Source: Blastomonas ursincola (GTDB lineage Bacteria; Pseudomonadota; Alphaproteobacteria; Sphingomonadales; Sphingomonadaceae). From it: a DNA stretch of 64,000 bases. The stretch is from assembly GCF_013607875.1 (NCBI RefSeq), contig NZ_VDES01000001.1, forward strand, positions 248,001 to 312,000, in the 5' to 3' direction. The notes under the pieces were generated by a model. The model worked only from the letters and a program-made list of their open reading frames with translations, ran no database searches and was not told the origin of the DNA. Below are positions 27,824 through 35,792 of the stretch, one piece after another; position 1 is the first letter of the stretch; every line of letters starts with the position of its first letter. The translations under genes were made by a program, and so were the position numbers.

Positions 27824-29074
27824 ATGAGCATCGAAGTCAAAGTCCCCGTCCTGGGTGAATCGATCAGCGAAGCGACCATCGGCGAATGGCTGAAGAAGCC
27901 GGGTGACACCGTCGCTGCCGACGAGCCCATCGCCAGCCTGGAAACCGACAAGGTCGCGGTCGAAGTCCCCGCCCCTGCCGCCGGCGTGCTGGGCCAGCTG
28001 ATCTTTTCCGAAGGCGATACCGTGCAGGTAGGATCGATCCTGACCACGATCGAAAGTTCGGGCGCTGCCGTCGCCACCGCTGCGGCCGCACCGCAGCCCG
28101 CGATCGCCAAGAGCGAAGCCGCCCCTGCTCCGGCAGCGGTCGCCGCGCCCGCGCCAGCCCCGACCGGTGAGCCGGTGAGCCTGTCGCCCGCCGTGCGCCG
28201 CCTGGTGCTCGAGCATGGGCTTGACCCGACCAGCATCAAGGGCACCGGCAAGGACGGCCGCCTGACCAAGGAAGATGTGCTCGCCGCTGCGGCTGAAGCT
28301 GCCAAGGCCGCGCCTGCGCCGGTCGCCGCTGCGCCCGCTGCCGCCGCTCCGGTCGCCAGCGGCAGTGCCGGTCGCGAGACCGAGCGCGTGCGCATGACCC
28401 GCATCCGCCAGACCATCGCCAAGCGCCTGAAGAGCGCGCAGGACACGGCGGCGATGCTGACCACCTTCAACGACGTCGACATGACGGCGGTGATGGAAGC
28501 GCGCAACACCTACAAGGACCTGTTCGAGAAGAAGCACGGCGTGCGTCTCGGCTTCATGGGCTTTTTCGCCAAGGCCGCGTGCCTGGCGCTCAAGGACGTG
28601 CCGTCGGTCAACGCGCAGATCGAGGGCGACGAGATCGTCTATCACAATTATGCCGATATCTCGGTCGCGGTCAGCGCGCCCAACGGCCTGGTCGTGCCCG
28701 TGATCCGCAATGCCGAGAGCCTGTCGTTCGCGGGCATCGAGAAGACCATCGCCGATTTCGGCAAGCGCGCCAAGGACGGCACGCTGAAGATGGAAGAGAT
28801 GCAGGGCGGCACCTTCACCATCTCGAACGGCGGCGTGTTCGGATCGCTGATGTCGACCCCGATCATCAACCCGCCGCAGAGCGCAGTGCTGGGCCTGCAC
28901 CGCATCGACCAGCGCCCGGTCGTGATGCCCGACGGCTCGATCGCCGCGCGTCCGATGATGTATCTGGCGCTCAGCTATGACCACCGTTTGATCGATGGTC
29001 GCGAGGCCGTGACGTTCCTCAAGACGATCAAGGAAGCGATCGAGGATCCGACGCGGCTGCTGATCGATCTGTAA
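27824..29074 (+). CDS. sucB: 2-oxoglutarate dehydrogenase E2, dihydrolipoyl succinyltransferase
   Basis: 416-aa E2 core. Domain order: one lipoyl domain (1-77, lipoylated Lys43 in ETDKVAVEV), an Ala/Pro-rich linker, the peripheral subunit-binding domain at about 123-160 ([20 protein letters not shown]), a second Ala/Pro linker, and the catalytic domain with [13 protein letters not shown], which carries the active-site His and Asp. A single lipoyl domain and the sequence [10 protein letters not shown] mark it as the succinyl rather than acetyl transferase. The ATG at 27824 is preferred over 27815 since it gives [13 protein letters not shown], the usual N-terminus. It lies between sucA and lpdA. 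Confidence 0.97.
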   Translation: MSIEVKVPVLGESISEATIGEWLKKPGDTVAADEPIASLETDKVAVEVPAPAAGVLGQLIFSEGDTVQVGSILTTIESSGAAVATAAAAPQPAIAKSEAAPAPAAVAAPAPAPTGEPVSLSPAVRRLVLEHGLDPTSIKGTGKDGRLTKEDVLAAAAEAAKAAPAPVAAAPAAAAPVASGSAGRETERVRMTRIRQTIAKRLKSAQDTAAMLTTFNDVDMTAVMEARNTYKDLFEKKHGVRLGFMGFFAKAACLALKDVPSVNAQIEGDEIVYHNYADISVAVSAPNGLVVPVIRNAESLSFAGIEKTIADFGKRAKDGTLKMEEMQGGTFTISNGGVFGSLMSTPIINPPQSAVLGLHRIDQRPVVMPDGSIAARPMMYLALSYDHRLIDGREAVTFLKTIKEAIEDPTRLLIDL

Positions 29075-29115
29075 CGGAAGTCGAAGGGCCGGGCGGAACC
29101 GACAGCGTATCTCTT

Positions 29116-29195
29116 CGTCACCCCCGCGCAGGCGGGGGTCCCGCTTCTGCCCCCGACCGCGACCAAGCGGGATTCCCGCTTTCGCGGGAATGACG
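29116..29195. repeat. Palindromic repeat pair between sucB and lpdA (family B)
   Basis: Two imperfect hairpin units facing each other: CGTCACCCCCGCGCAGGCGG-type (29116-29146) and AAGCGGGATTCCCGC-type ending GGGAATGACG (29165-29195). The same unit pair occurs at 44538-44619 and, in reverse orientation, at 63352-63436. This is a REP/BIME-like arrangement. Confidence 0.88.
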
Positions 29196-29251
29196 GGAAA
29201 GACAGTGCCAGACGGGTTTGATATGGCCCGAACGCACGATGGAGTTTGAAA

Positions 29252-30649
29252 ATGGCTGATTATGATTTCGACGTCCTGGTGATCGGTGCTGGCCCTGGCG
29301 GCTATGTCGCGGCGATCCGTGCGGCGCAGCTGGGCCTGAAGACCGCGTGCGTCGAAAGCCGCGCGACGCTAGGCGGTACCTGCCTCAATGTCGGCTGCAT
29401 CCCGTCCAAGGCGATGCTGCACGCGTCCGAACTGTTCGAGGAAGCCGCCAGCGGCAAGCTCGCCAAGCTGGGCATCAAGGGCACCGTCGAACTGGATCTC
29501 GAGACCATGCATGCGCAGCGCCGCGATGCGGTCAAGGGGCTGACCGGCGGCATCGAATATCTGTTCAAGAAGAACAAGGTCGAATGGCTCAAGGGCCATG
29601 CCGCGTTCACCTCTGCCGATACCGTCGATGTCGCGGGTAAGAGCTACCGCGCCAAGAACATCGTCATCGCCACCGGTTCGTCGGTCACCCCGTTGCCCGG
29701 CATCACCGTGGACAATGACGCGCAGATCATCGTCGATTCGACCGGCGCGCTCGAACTGGCCAAGGTGCCCGGTCACATGGTCGTCATCGGCGGCGGCGTG
29801 ATCGGCCTGGAACTCGGCAGCGTGTGGAAGCGCCTCGGCGCCAAGGTCACCGTTGTCGAATATCTCGACCAGATCCTGCCCGGCATGGACGGCGAGATCC
29901 GCAAGGAAGCGAACAAGGTCTTCAAGAAGCAGGGCATCCAGTTCAAGCTGTCGACCAAGGTCACCGGCGCCGAGGTCAAGGACGGCAAGGCCGTGCTGAC
30001 CGTCGAGCCCTCCGCTGGGGGCGACGCGGAAACCATCGAAGCCGATGTGGTGCTGGTCTCGATCGGCCGCAAGCCCAACACCGATGGCCTGGCGCTCGAC
30101 AAGGCGGGGCTGACCGTCAATGGTCGCGGCCAGGTCGAGATCGATCATGATTTCCAGACCACGGTCCCCGGCATCTGGGCGATCGGCGATTGCGTGCCCG
30201 GCCCGATGCTGGCGCACAAGGCCGAGGACGAAGGCATTGCCGTTGCCGAGAATATCGCAGGGCTCACGGGCATCGTGAACCACGACATCATCCCCAGCGT
30301 CGTCTACACCATGCCCGAGATCGCGGGCGTGGGCCTGACCGAGGAACAGGCCAGGGAGCGCGGCGAGATCAAGGTCGGCAAGTTCCCGATGATGGCCAAT
30401 TCGCGCGCCAAGACCAATCACGAGGGCGACGGGCTGGTCAAGGTGATCTCGGACGCCAAGACCGACCGCGTGCTCGGCGTGTGGATCATCGCCTCGCTGG
30501 GCGGCACGATGATCGCGCAAGCCGCACAGGCAATGGAGTTCGGCGGCACCAGCGAGGACATCGCGTACACCTGCCACGCCCACCCGACGCACAGCGAAGC
30601 GCTCAAGGAAGCCGCGATGGCGGTGCAGGGCAAGCCGATCCATATCTGA
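29252..30649 (+). CDS. lpdA: Dihydrolipoyl dehydrogenase (E3)
   Basis: 465-aa FAD flavoprotein that reoxidises dihydrolipoyl groups of 2-oxoacid dehydrogenase complexes with NAD. Seen: FAD-binding IGAGPGGYVAAIRAAQLG, redox-active disulfide GGTCLNVGCIPSK (Cys44, Cys49), NAD-binding VVIGGGVIGLELGSVWKRLG, GIWAIGDCVPGPMLAHKA and the C-terminal catalytic HAHPTHSEALKEA. The ATG at 29252 is preceded by GGAG at 29241-29244; a TTG at 29246 is an unlikely alternative. Third gene of the 2-oxoglutarate dehydrogenase set, separated from sucB by a REP-like repeat. Confidence 0.98.
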   Translation: MADYDFDVLVIGAGPGGYVAAIRAAQLGLKTACVESRATLGGTCLNVGCIPSKAMLHASELFEEAASGKLAKLGIKGTVELDLETMHAQRRDAVKGLTGGIEYLFKKNKVEWLKGHAAFTSADTVDVAGKSYRAKNIVIATGSSVTPLPGITVDNDAQIIVDSTGALELAKVPGHMVVIGGGVIGLELGSVWKRLGAKVTVVEYLDQILPGMDGEIRKEANKVFKKQGIQFKLSTKVTGAEVKDGKAVLTVEPSAGGDAETIEADVVLVSIGRKPNTDGLALDKAGLTVNGRGQVEIDHDFQTTVPGIWAIGDCVPGPMLAHKAEDEGIAVAENIAGLTGIVNHDIIPSVVYTMPEIAGVGLTEEQARERGEIKVGKFPMMANSRAKTNHEGDGLVKVISDAKTDRVLGVWIIASLGGTMIAQAAQAMEFGGTSEDIAYTCHAHPTHSEALKEAAMAVQGKPIHI

Positions 30650-30676
30650 GGCGAAGGCCGCTCTCTCCCCAAAAAG

Positions 30677-30699
30677 CCCTCCCCCTCGATGGGGGAGGG
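30677..30699 (+). terminator. Hairpin after lpdA, possible terminator
   Basis: Perfect 9-bp stem CCCTCCCCC/GGGGGAGGG with loop TCGAT, 28 bp after the lpdA stop and followed by TTCGG. It may terminate the TCA operon, or be another member of the dispersed palindromes; the T-tract is poor. Confidence 0.5.
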
Positions 30700-30762
30700 T
30701 TCGGTAGGGGTGATTTCTCCATATTGCACTCAGGGTGTCGCACGACACCGGTCAATCACCCT

Positions 30763-30852
30763 GTCACCCTGAACTTGTTTCAGGGTCCATTTATCCTCGC
30801 GCAGCTTCGGTTGTTGGGGCACGATAGATCCTGAAACAAGTTCAGGATGACG
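30763..30852. repeat. Palindromic repeat pair (family C) downstream of lpdA
   Basis: Unit one (30763-30789) contains CCCTGAACTTGTTTCAGGG; unit two (30828-30852) contains ATCCTGAAACAAGTTCAGGA. They are reverse complements of one another over the core CTGAACTTGTTTCAG, with 38 bp between, forming a BIME-like pair just ahead of the TRIC gene. Confidence 0.88.
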
Positions 30853-30894
30853 CAAGAGCGTGTATTCAAGGCCTCACTCCCTTAGAGCTGTTGC

Positions 30895-31560
30895 ATGACC
30901 AGCCCCCTCTCTCCTGGCCCGCTGCCCGCCGCGATCGATCTCGGCACGATCCTCGGCACGCTCGACATGTTCGGCATCGCGGTGTTCGCGGCATCGGGCG
31001 CGCTGGCGGCGGCGGCGAAGCGGCAGACGTTCGTCACCTTCACCTTTTTCGCGCTCGTCACCGGCGTGGGCGGCGGCACGGTGCGCGATCTGCTGATCGG
31101 CGCGCCGGTATTCTGGATCGTCAATTCGGGCGTGCTCGTCGTGGTGCTGGCAGTCTCCGCACTGCTCTGGGTCACCCCGCAGCGCTGGTGGGAGGGGCGG
31201 ATGCTCGACTGGTTCGATGCCGTCGGCCTCGGCGCGTACAGTGTGTTCGGCGCGGCCAAGGCGATGCAGTTCGGCGTCGATCCGCTGCCTGCCGTGATGA
31301 TGGGCGTGATCACCGCGTGCGTCGGCGGCATCATCCGCGACGTGCTGGCGGGCGAACCGTCGATCATCCTGCGGCCCGAACTCTATGTTACCGCCGCTGC
31401 GCTGGGCTCGGGCCTCTATGTCGGGCTGAGGCTCGCGGGGCTGGAGGTCGAGATCGCCGCGATCATCGGCGCGGTCGCGGGCTTCGTGCTGCGCGGCCTG
31501 GCCATCCGCTACAATATCGCGCTGCCCGCCTATCGCGGCGGCAGTCGCTCGGAGGATTAG
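30895..31560 (+). CDS. TRIC-type cation channel family membrane protein (UPF0126)
   Basis: 221-aa inner-membrane protein with about seven hydrophobic segments. The repeated motif of the UPF0126/TRIC family is visible twice: ALVTGVGGGTVRDLLIGAPV and GVITACVGGIIRDVLAGEPS, each a GGxxRD turn following FxASGA-type helices (AVFAASGALAAAAK; GAYSVFGAAKAM). Prokaryotic homologues form trimeric potassium-permeable channels. The next gene begins 2 bp after its stop, so they are probably cotranscribed; the physiological role here is unknown. Confidence 0.9.
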   Translation: MTSPLSPGPLPAAIDLGTILGTLDMFGIAVFAASGALAAAAKRQTFVTFTFFALVTGVGGGTVRDLLIGAPVFWIVNSGVLVVVLAVSALLWVTPQRWWEGRMLDWFDAVGLGAYSVFGAAKAMQFGVDPLPAVMMGVITACVGGIIRDVLAGEPSIILRPELYVTAAALGSGLYVGLRLAGLEVEIAAIIGAVAGFVLRGLAIRYNIALPAYRGGSRSED

Positions 31561-31562
31561 TC

Positions 31563-32285
31563 GTGGCATTCAGGCTCAGGCGGCGGATGGTGATGCGCTG
31601 GCATGTCTGGCTGGGCTGGCTGGTCGGCGTGCCGCTGTTGCTGTGGACCGCTTCGGGCCTGTTCATGGCGAGCTTCCCGATCGACACGGTCCGCGGCGAG
31701 CATCTGAAGGCTGAAGCCCCTGCCCTGCCCGGCTTTCGCCCCGTGGTGCCGATCCTGGAGGGTCGACCGGTGCAGACGCTGACGCTGAGTCAGCAAGCGG
31801 GAACGCCGGTCTGGCTGGTCGATTATGCCGATGGCGGCAAGCGCCGCGCCGATGCGCGTACTGGCGCGCTGCTGCCTTCCGTAAACGCCCGCGAGGCCGC
31901 TCTGCTCGCGCGCGCAGCCTTTGCCGGGAAGGCGGAACTTGCGGCGGTGACCCGCTTTGCCGCCGAGAACGCCCCGCTCGAACTGCGCCGCCCGCGCCCG
32001 AGCTGGCAGGCGCGCTTTGCCGACGACACGCATATCTATATCGACGCGGAAACCGGCGCCGTATTGGCCACGCGCAGCGCGCTGTGGCGCGCATTCGACT
32101 TCATGTGGGGCCTGCACATCATGGATCTGCAGACGCGCGAAGACACCAATCACCCGATCCTGATCGGCTTTGCCGCTCTGGCCGTCATCTCGATCCTGAT
32201 CGGGATTTGTCTGTTACCCCTGCGGCGCGCGAAGGGGCGAAGCGCGCCGCAGGGGGTCAGACCGGGTGGGAACGGCCAGAAATGA
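31563..32285 (+). CDS. PepSY-domain membrane protein
   Basis: 240 aa from a GTG at 31563 (ATG at 31587 or 31593 also possible). One membrane helix near the N-terminus (WHVWLGWLVGVPLLLWTASGLFM), a periplasmic PepSY-like region with VWLVDYADGGKRRADARTGALL and DTHIYIDAETGAVLATRS, and a second helix near the C-terminus (HPILIGFAALAVISILIGIC). The WHVWLGW helix is typical of PepSY-associated membrane proteins, sometimes linked to iron uptake. The C-terminal 20 codons run through a palindromic repeat (32222-32264), which may have extended the frame. No ferric-reductase partner is adjacent. Confidence 0.78.
   Translation: MAFRLRRRMVMRWHVWLGWLVGVPLLLWTASGLFMASFPIDTVRGEHLKAEAPALPGFRPVVPILEGRPVQTLTLSQQAGTPVWLVDYADGGKRRADARTGALLPSVNAREAALLARAAFAGKAELAAVTRFAAENAPLELRRPRPSWQARFADDTHIYIDAETGAVLATRSALWRAFDFMWGLHIMDLQTREDTNHPILIGFAALAVISILIGICLLPLRRAKGRSAPQGVRPGGNGQK
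32222..32264 (+). repeat. Hairpin plus GGGGTCAGACC element inside the 3' end of the PepSY gene (family E)
   Basis: Perfect 9-bp arms GCGGCGCGC (32222-32230) and GCGCGCCGC (32242-32250) with an 11-nt loop, followed at once by AGGGGGTCAGACC. The same arrangement, hairpin then GGGGTCAGACC, is seen at 33028-33083. Confidence 0.65.
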
Positions 32286-32311
32286 CCGATCCCGTCCGGT
32301 AAATCGCGCCC

Positions 32312-32965
32312 TTATTCGGGCGGAAACGGTTCGCCGCCATCATTGCGCCAGGCATAGTCGTCGGTCGGATCGACGCTGTACGCCGGATCAGTGACCGCGA
32401 CGCCATTGTCGAACGCGCCGTCATTCGCACCCCAGTTGCCGTTGGCACGGTTGAAGCGGACATAATCGATGCGGCCGAAGCTGATGCCGCAGGTAAAGCT
32501 GTCGACGCCATCGCGGCGCGACCCGACCAGGCCTTCGACGCGCCAGCCCTGACCGTCACGCACGACATTGTCGATCCGCTCGATCCGCGAACCGAAGCCA
32601 GACTGGGCCACCGCCGCCGCACCGCAGCGATCGCTCGCCGAGCGGACATCGTCATTGAAACTGCGGTCATCGCCATTGCGCCGCGCGCTGTTGGTCGCCG
32701 CGCTGGCCACCGCCGCGATGCCGCCCAGGATCAGCACGCCAGCAAGGATATCGCCGGCATCGACGCCGCGGTTGCGGCCGCGCCAGCGCCGGTCGCGCCA
32801 GCCGCCGCGCCACTGGCTGGCGCTTTCGTCACCGGAATCCCATCCGAGCGCGCCGACCGGAGCTGCATCGAACGTGCCGCGCGGTGCCGGCGCGGCCATC
32901 GCCGGGGTCATGCCGGTCACGAGCATCGCGCCCGCAGCGCCCAGACCTGTCAGTGCTTTCAACAT
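32312..32965 (-). CDS. Exported protein of unknown function, related to the gene at 33086
   Basis: 217 aa from the ATG at 32965, which gives a signal peptide (MLKALTGLGAAGAMLVTGMT, cleavage near AMA-AP). A Trp/Arg/Gly-rich stretch (WRGGWRDRRWRGRNRG) is followed by a membrane-like segment (DILAGVLILGGIAAVASAA) and a C-terminal module RIERIDNVVRDGQGWRVEGL ... SFTCGISFGRIDYVRF. The same module is the main part of the 127-aa protein encoded just upstream. The C-terminal tail is acidic and Asn/Asp-rich. No function is established for the family; export and surface or periplasmic location are inferred. Confidence 0.78.
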   Translation of the reverse strand: MLKALTGLGAAGAMLVTGMTPAMAAPAPRGTFDAAPVGALGWDSGDESASQWRGGWRDRRWRGRNRGVDAGDILAGVLILGGIAAVASAATNSARRNGDDRSFNDDVRSASDRCGAAAVAQSGFGSRIERIDNVVRDGQGWRVEGLVGSRRDGVDSFTCGISFGRIDYVRFNRANGNWGANDGAFDNGVAVTDPAYSVDPTDDYAWRNDGGEPFPPE

Positions 32966-33027
32966 TGCATGCCTTTCTATCGGCAAGGCCCGGGCGCAAC
33001 GGCGCTGTACCTTCGAGTTCAGGTTTA

Positions 33028-33083
33028 GGCGGTTCAGCCTGTCGCCAGGCTGAACCGCCAGGGAGCAAGGGGTCAGACCCTTG
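33028..33083 (-). repeat. Strong hairpin plus GGGGTCAGACC element between two exported-protein genes (family E)
   Basis: Perfect 14-bp stem (33028-33041 / 33046-33059) with loop TCGC, followed by AGGGAGCAAGGGGTCAGACC. On the minus strand it lies between the stop of the 33086 gene and the start of the 32312 gene and could act as a terminator or mRNA-end stabiliser; no T-tract is present on either side. Confidence 0.7.
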
Positions 33084-33085
33084 TC

Positions 33086-33469
33086 TTAGCGGAAATTGCC
33101 GAGCCCGCTGAGACGCACGTCATAGACCCGGCCCCGATCCACGAAACAGGTGAAGCGGCCACGATCGGTATTGCCGCGCCAGCGACCGCCATTTTCCACC
33201 ACGATGCGGCCCTGCACGCGCAGGCCGAAGCGGGTGCGGTCGATATCGCGAATGTCGGTAACCTGGGCGAAGCGGCCGAAGCGACGTGCCTCGATCTCGG
33301 CGGCGCGCACACACTGGTTCACCGCGCGATCGCCGCGCCCGCCCCAGCCGCCACCGCCACCCCAACCGGGGCCACCGCCATGCCACTGGGCTGCCGCAGG
33401 GACCGCTGCCGAAACCATGGCAGCAGCGCCGAGCAGCGCTGCGCCGATAACACCCTTTGCCTTTGCCAT
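33086..33469 (-). CDS. Small exported protein of unknown function with Gly/Trp-rich linker
   Basis: 127 aa: signal peptide (MAKAKGVIGAALLGAAAMVS, cleavage near AAA-QW), a glycine/tryptophan-rich linker (WHGGGPGWGGGGGWGGRG), then a module with one Cys near each end (AVNQCVRAAE and GRFTCFVDRGRVYDVRL) that matches the C-terminal module of the next gene. The two Cys could form a disulfide in the periplasm. An AAGGAATT-type RBS lies before the ATG. Function unknown. Confidence 0.78.
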   Translation of the reverse strand: MAKAKGVIGAALLGAAAMVSAAVPAAAQWHGGGPGWGGGGGWGGRGDRAVNQCVRAAEIEARRFGRFAQVTDIRDIDRTRFGLRVQGRIVVENGGRWRGNTDRGRFTCFVDRGRVYDVRLSGLGNFR

Positions 33470-33584
33470 CGTCCAATTCCTTCCGTCTCTTCCACCGATG
33501 CTGGCGGGATGAATACGGTTTAGCGATTCGCCGATGTGGCGAGGCTGAATTGGGATGACAGCATTCGTTCATAATCTAAGCTAG

Positions 33585-34895
33585 TTAGATGAACATACTG
33601 ACGACAAGGCCCAGAGCCGCAGCAACGCCCAGTACCTCGACCACCGATCGCTTGAGCACGAGCAGATGCACCGCCGCCCAAACCGCGAGCGCCAGAGCCA
33701 GTCCATCGATCGATCCTGAATCCGGCCAGTCGAAGCGAAGCGGTCCCAACTCGCGCTCCTCCACGCGGGTGAAGATGACGTGCAGCGCAAACCAGAGGCT
33801 CAGATTGGCGATGACGCCGACCACCGATGCGGTGATGGCCGCCAGCGCGCCCTTTAACCGCCGGGCGTGCTGCAGCCGGTCAATCCAGGGCGCGAAGGTG
33901 AATATCCACAGGAAGCACGGCGCGAACGTCACCCAGATCGTGAGCAGCGCACCGAGCAGTCCGGCGACCAGCGGCGTGAACGGCGCGGCATCGCGATAGG
34001 CCGCGAGAAAGCCTACGAACTGCGTCACCAGGATCAGCGGTCCCGGCGTCGTTTCGGCCAGGCCCAGCCCGTCGGCCATCTCGCCCGCACTCAGCCACCC
34101 GAAGCCCTGCACCGCCTGCTGCGCCATATAGGCGAGCACCGCATAGGCCCCGCCAAAGGTGACGACCGCGAGCTGCGAGAAGAACAGGCCGATCTGCATC
34201 AGCACATGGTCGTCACCCAGCGTCGCCCAGATAGCGAGCAGCGGCAGCGCCCAGATGGCGCCCCATGCCGCGATGATGCGCAACGTGGCGGCGACCGACG
34301 GGCGCGGCGTCACGTCTTCGCCCTGCCCCACCGGCTTCAGCGCCAGCCAGCCCGGCCGCCAGTTCGCCGCCAACCATCCCGCGAGCCCCGCGCCCAGCAC
34401 CACCAGCGGAAAGGGCAGATCGAACAGCGCCAGCGCGACAAACGCAATAGCCGCCAGCGCGCGCTTGAAGGCGGTATCGAGCGCGCGCCCCGCAATCCGG
34501 ATCAGCGCCTGCACCACCACCGCGAGCACCGCCGCCTTGATCCCCAGAAACAAGGCCGCGAACCAGTCGAGCCCCGCCGCCGCGACATAGAGCATCGACA
34601 GCGCCATGATGATCGCGACGCCGGGCAGGAGGAACAGCGTTCCCGCCATCAGCCCGCCTCGCAGTCCGTGCAGCCGCCAGCCGATATAGGTCGCCAGCTG
34701 CTGCGCCTCTGGCCCTGGAAGCAAGTGGCAGAAATTCAGCGCATGCAGGAATTGCGGCTCGTCGACCCAGCGGTGCTTGTCCACCAGCTCGTCATGCATC
34801 AGCGCGATCTGCCCCGCCGGCCCGCCAAAGCTCAGCAGCCCGATCCGCGCGAAGACGCGCACGCTTTCCCCAAATGTCGGATGTTCGCTCGTCAT
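33585..34895 (-). CDS. chrA: Chromate transporter ChrA
   Basis: 436-aa two-domain membrane protein of the CHR family, which expels chromate and lowers its toxicity. Each half carries the signature set: GLLSFGGPAGQIALMHDELV with HLLPGPEAQQLATYIGW in the first, and VVTFGGAYAVLAYMAQQAV with LAETTPGPLILVTQFVGFLA in the second. About ten to eleven hydrophobic segments are visible. Length fits the long-chain ChrA type. No chrB regulator or iron-superoxide dismutase gene is adjacent, so it appears to stand alone. Sulfate or another oxyanion cannot be excluded as substrate. Confidence 0.93.
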   Translation of the reverse strand: MTSEHPTFGESVRVFARIGLLSFGGPAGQIALMHDELVDKHRWVDEPQFLHALNFCHLLPGPEAQQLATYIGWRLHGLRGGLMAGTLFLLPGVAIIMALSMLYVAAAGLDWFAALFLGIKAAVLAVVVQALIRIAGRALDTAFKRALAAIAFVALALFDLPFPLVVLGAGLAGWLAANWRPGWLALKPVGQGEDVTPRPSVAATLRIIAAWGAIWALPLLAIWATLGDDHVLMQIGLFFSQLAVVTFGGAYAVLAYMAQQAVQGFGWLSAGEMADGLGLAETTPGPLILVTQFVGFLAAYRDAAPFTPLVAGLLGALLTIWVTFAPCFLWIFTFAPWIDRLQHARRLKGALAAITASVVGVIANLSLWFALHVIFTRVEERELGPLRFDWPDSGSIDGLALALAVWAAVHLLVLKRSVVEVLGVAAALGLVVSMFI

Positions 34896-35231
34896 AAACC
34901 CCGCAACCGTTCCTCCGCGCCCTCGCGCGGATCATGATGAACGGCAAAGCTTGGGAGCTGAAAGCACCTGACCGGGGGTTCGCCCTGCCCCGGTGGGTGA
35001 TTGGCTATCAGGTTGGAGAGAGGCATGGAAGAGGCTGCATAGCATTGGCCGAAATTGACCCAAACCCATCTCCGTTCAGCCTGAGCTTGTCGAAGGCCCC
35101 GCCATGAATTGTCCGGCTGCACATCCGTTCTCCGGCGAAATCCGGAGCCCAAAAAAAAGCATAGCTAATGGCCGCTCTGGATTCCGGCATGCTTGGGAAA
35201 ACGGTCCAGCAAAGAGGCGTGCGAGAATACC
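34896..35231. other. 336-bp gap with chrA promoter region and a dispersed repeat
   Basis: No convincing gene. It contains an ACCGGGG/CCCCGGT hairpin around 34971-34994, one family-A repeat (35073-35098), a CTCCGG/CCGGAG hairpin near 35129-35146 and a run of eight A at 35151-35158. Frames that seem open here translate the repeat (FDKLRLNG) and are spurious. The right part begins a region of lower G+C content that includes the next gene. Confidence 0.5.
35073..35098. repeat. Dispersed repeat, family A (CCTGAGCTTGTCGAAGG core)
   Basis: Copy of a short repeat with core CCTGAGCTTGTCGAAGG; other copies are at 37584-37604, 63311-63338 and 63460-63488 (the last in the opposite orientation). Confidence 0.88.
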
Positions 35232-35681
35232 CTATACCAAGCCTTGAGATTCAATCGCTGCACGGCATTTGCGGTTGTTCATGCTCGGGTATTTGCTGGC
35301 CAGGTGATCCCGATTGGCGTTCGAACATGGCAGATTTGGCATGTGAACAGTCTGATCGCACCATGCGCATGCTTGCCCTTCTCTCTCAGCATGAGCGAAC
35401 GGTTGCTGGGCAGCGACAGGCTGAATTACTCCAGAATTTTCCAGCCTATTAATCAGTTCGCCCACGCTAGCCAATATGACACCTGCTAGTGCTGTGAAAA
35501 GCCCGGTAATCACAATAAGCTCCTGATTTTGAAGCTTGCTGATGTTGACCACTGAGGAAGGCGGCGTGTAACCATCAATAGCGCTAAAACTAGACTCGAT
35601 CTCTATACTGGTCTCAAGATAGAAGCCAATGGCGACGATAATCATACCCGCCACTATCAAGAAAATACCGAATGATCGCAT
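35232..35681 (-). CDS. Small membrane protein of unknown function, AT-richer than neighbours
   Basis: 149 aa with two hydrophobic helices, residues 5-22 (GIFLIVAGMIIVAIGFYL) and about 54-76 (ELIVITGLFTALAGVILASV), and a hydrophilic C-terminus containing CAWC and further Cys/His. The N-terminal arrangement is like small predicted membrane proteins in accessory regions. Codon third positions are clearly less G/C-rich than in flanking genes, consistent with recent acquisition. The gene lies after the etf terminator on the same strand. I do not recognise a family; the C-terminal third could be poorly conserved. Confidence 0.55.
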   Translation of the reverse strand: MRSFGIFLIVAGMIIVAIGFYLETSIEIESSFSAIDGYTPPSSVVNISKLQNQELIVITGLFTALAGVILASVGELINRLENSGVIQPVAAQQPFAHAEREGQACAWCDQTVHMPNLPCSNANRDHLASKYPSMNNRKCRAAIESQGLV

Positions 35682-35733
35682 GGATTGCTCCCCCTGTTAG
35701 CGCAGGGAACAGTGATCCAACATTACTGTCAAC

Positions 35734-35766
35734 AAAAAACCCCGGCGGTTGCCCGCCGGGGTTTTT
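35734..35766 (-). terminator. Rho-independent terminator downstream of etfBA
   Basis: Perfect 9-bp GC stem CCCCGGCGG/CCGCCGGGG (35740-35748, 35753-35761) with loop TTGC, flanked by A6 on the left and T5 on the right, so it works in both directions. It lies 27 bp beyond the etfA stop. Confidence 0.93.
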
Positions 35767-35792
35767 CGCAATTTCCAAACCGGATCAGCCGA

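Noticed and set aside
24340-28509. A 1389-codon minus-strand open frame across sucD, sucA and sucB
   Set aside because: Caused by G/C-rich third positions of the plus-strand genes; the product is compositionally odd and the plus strand has three complete TCA enzymes.
29116-29195. CRISPR-like array from repeated palindromes
   Set aside because: The units occur in pairs with different spacings, are not regularly spaced, and no cas genes are present.
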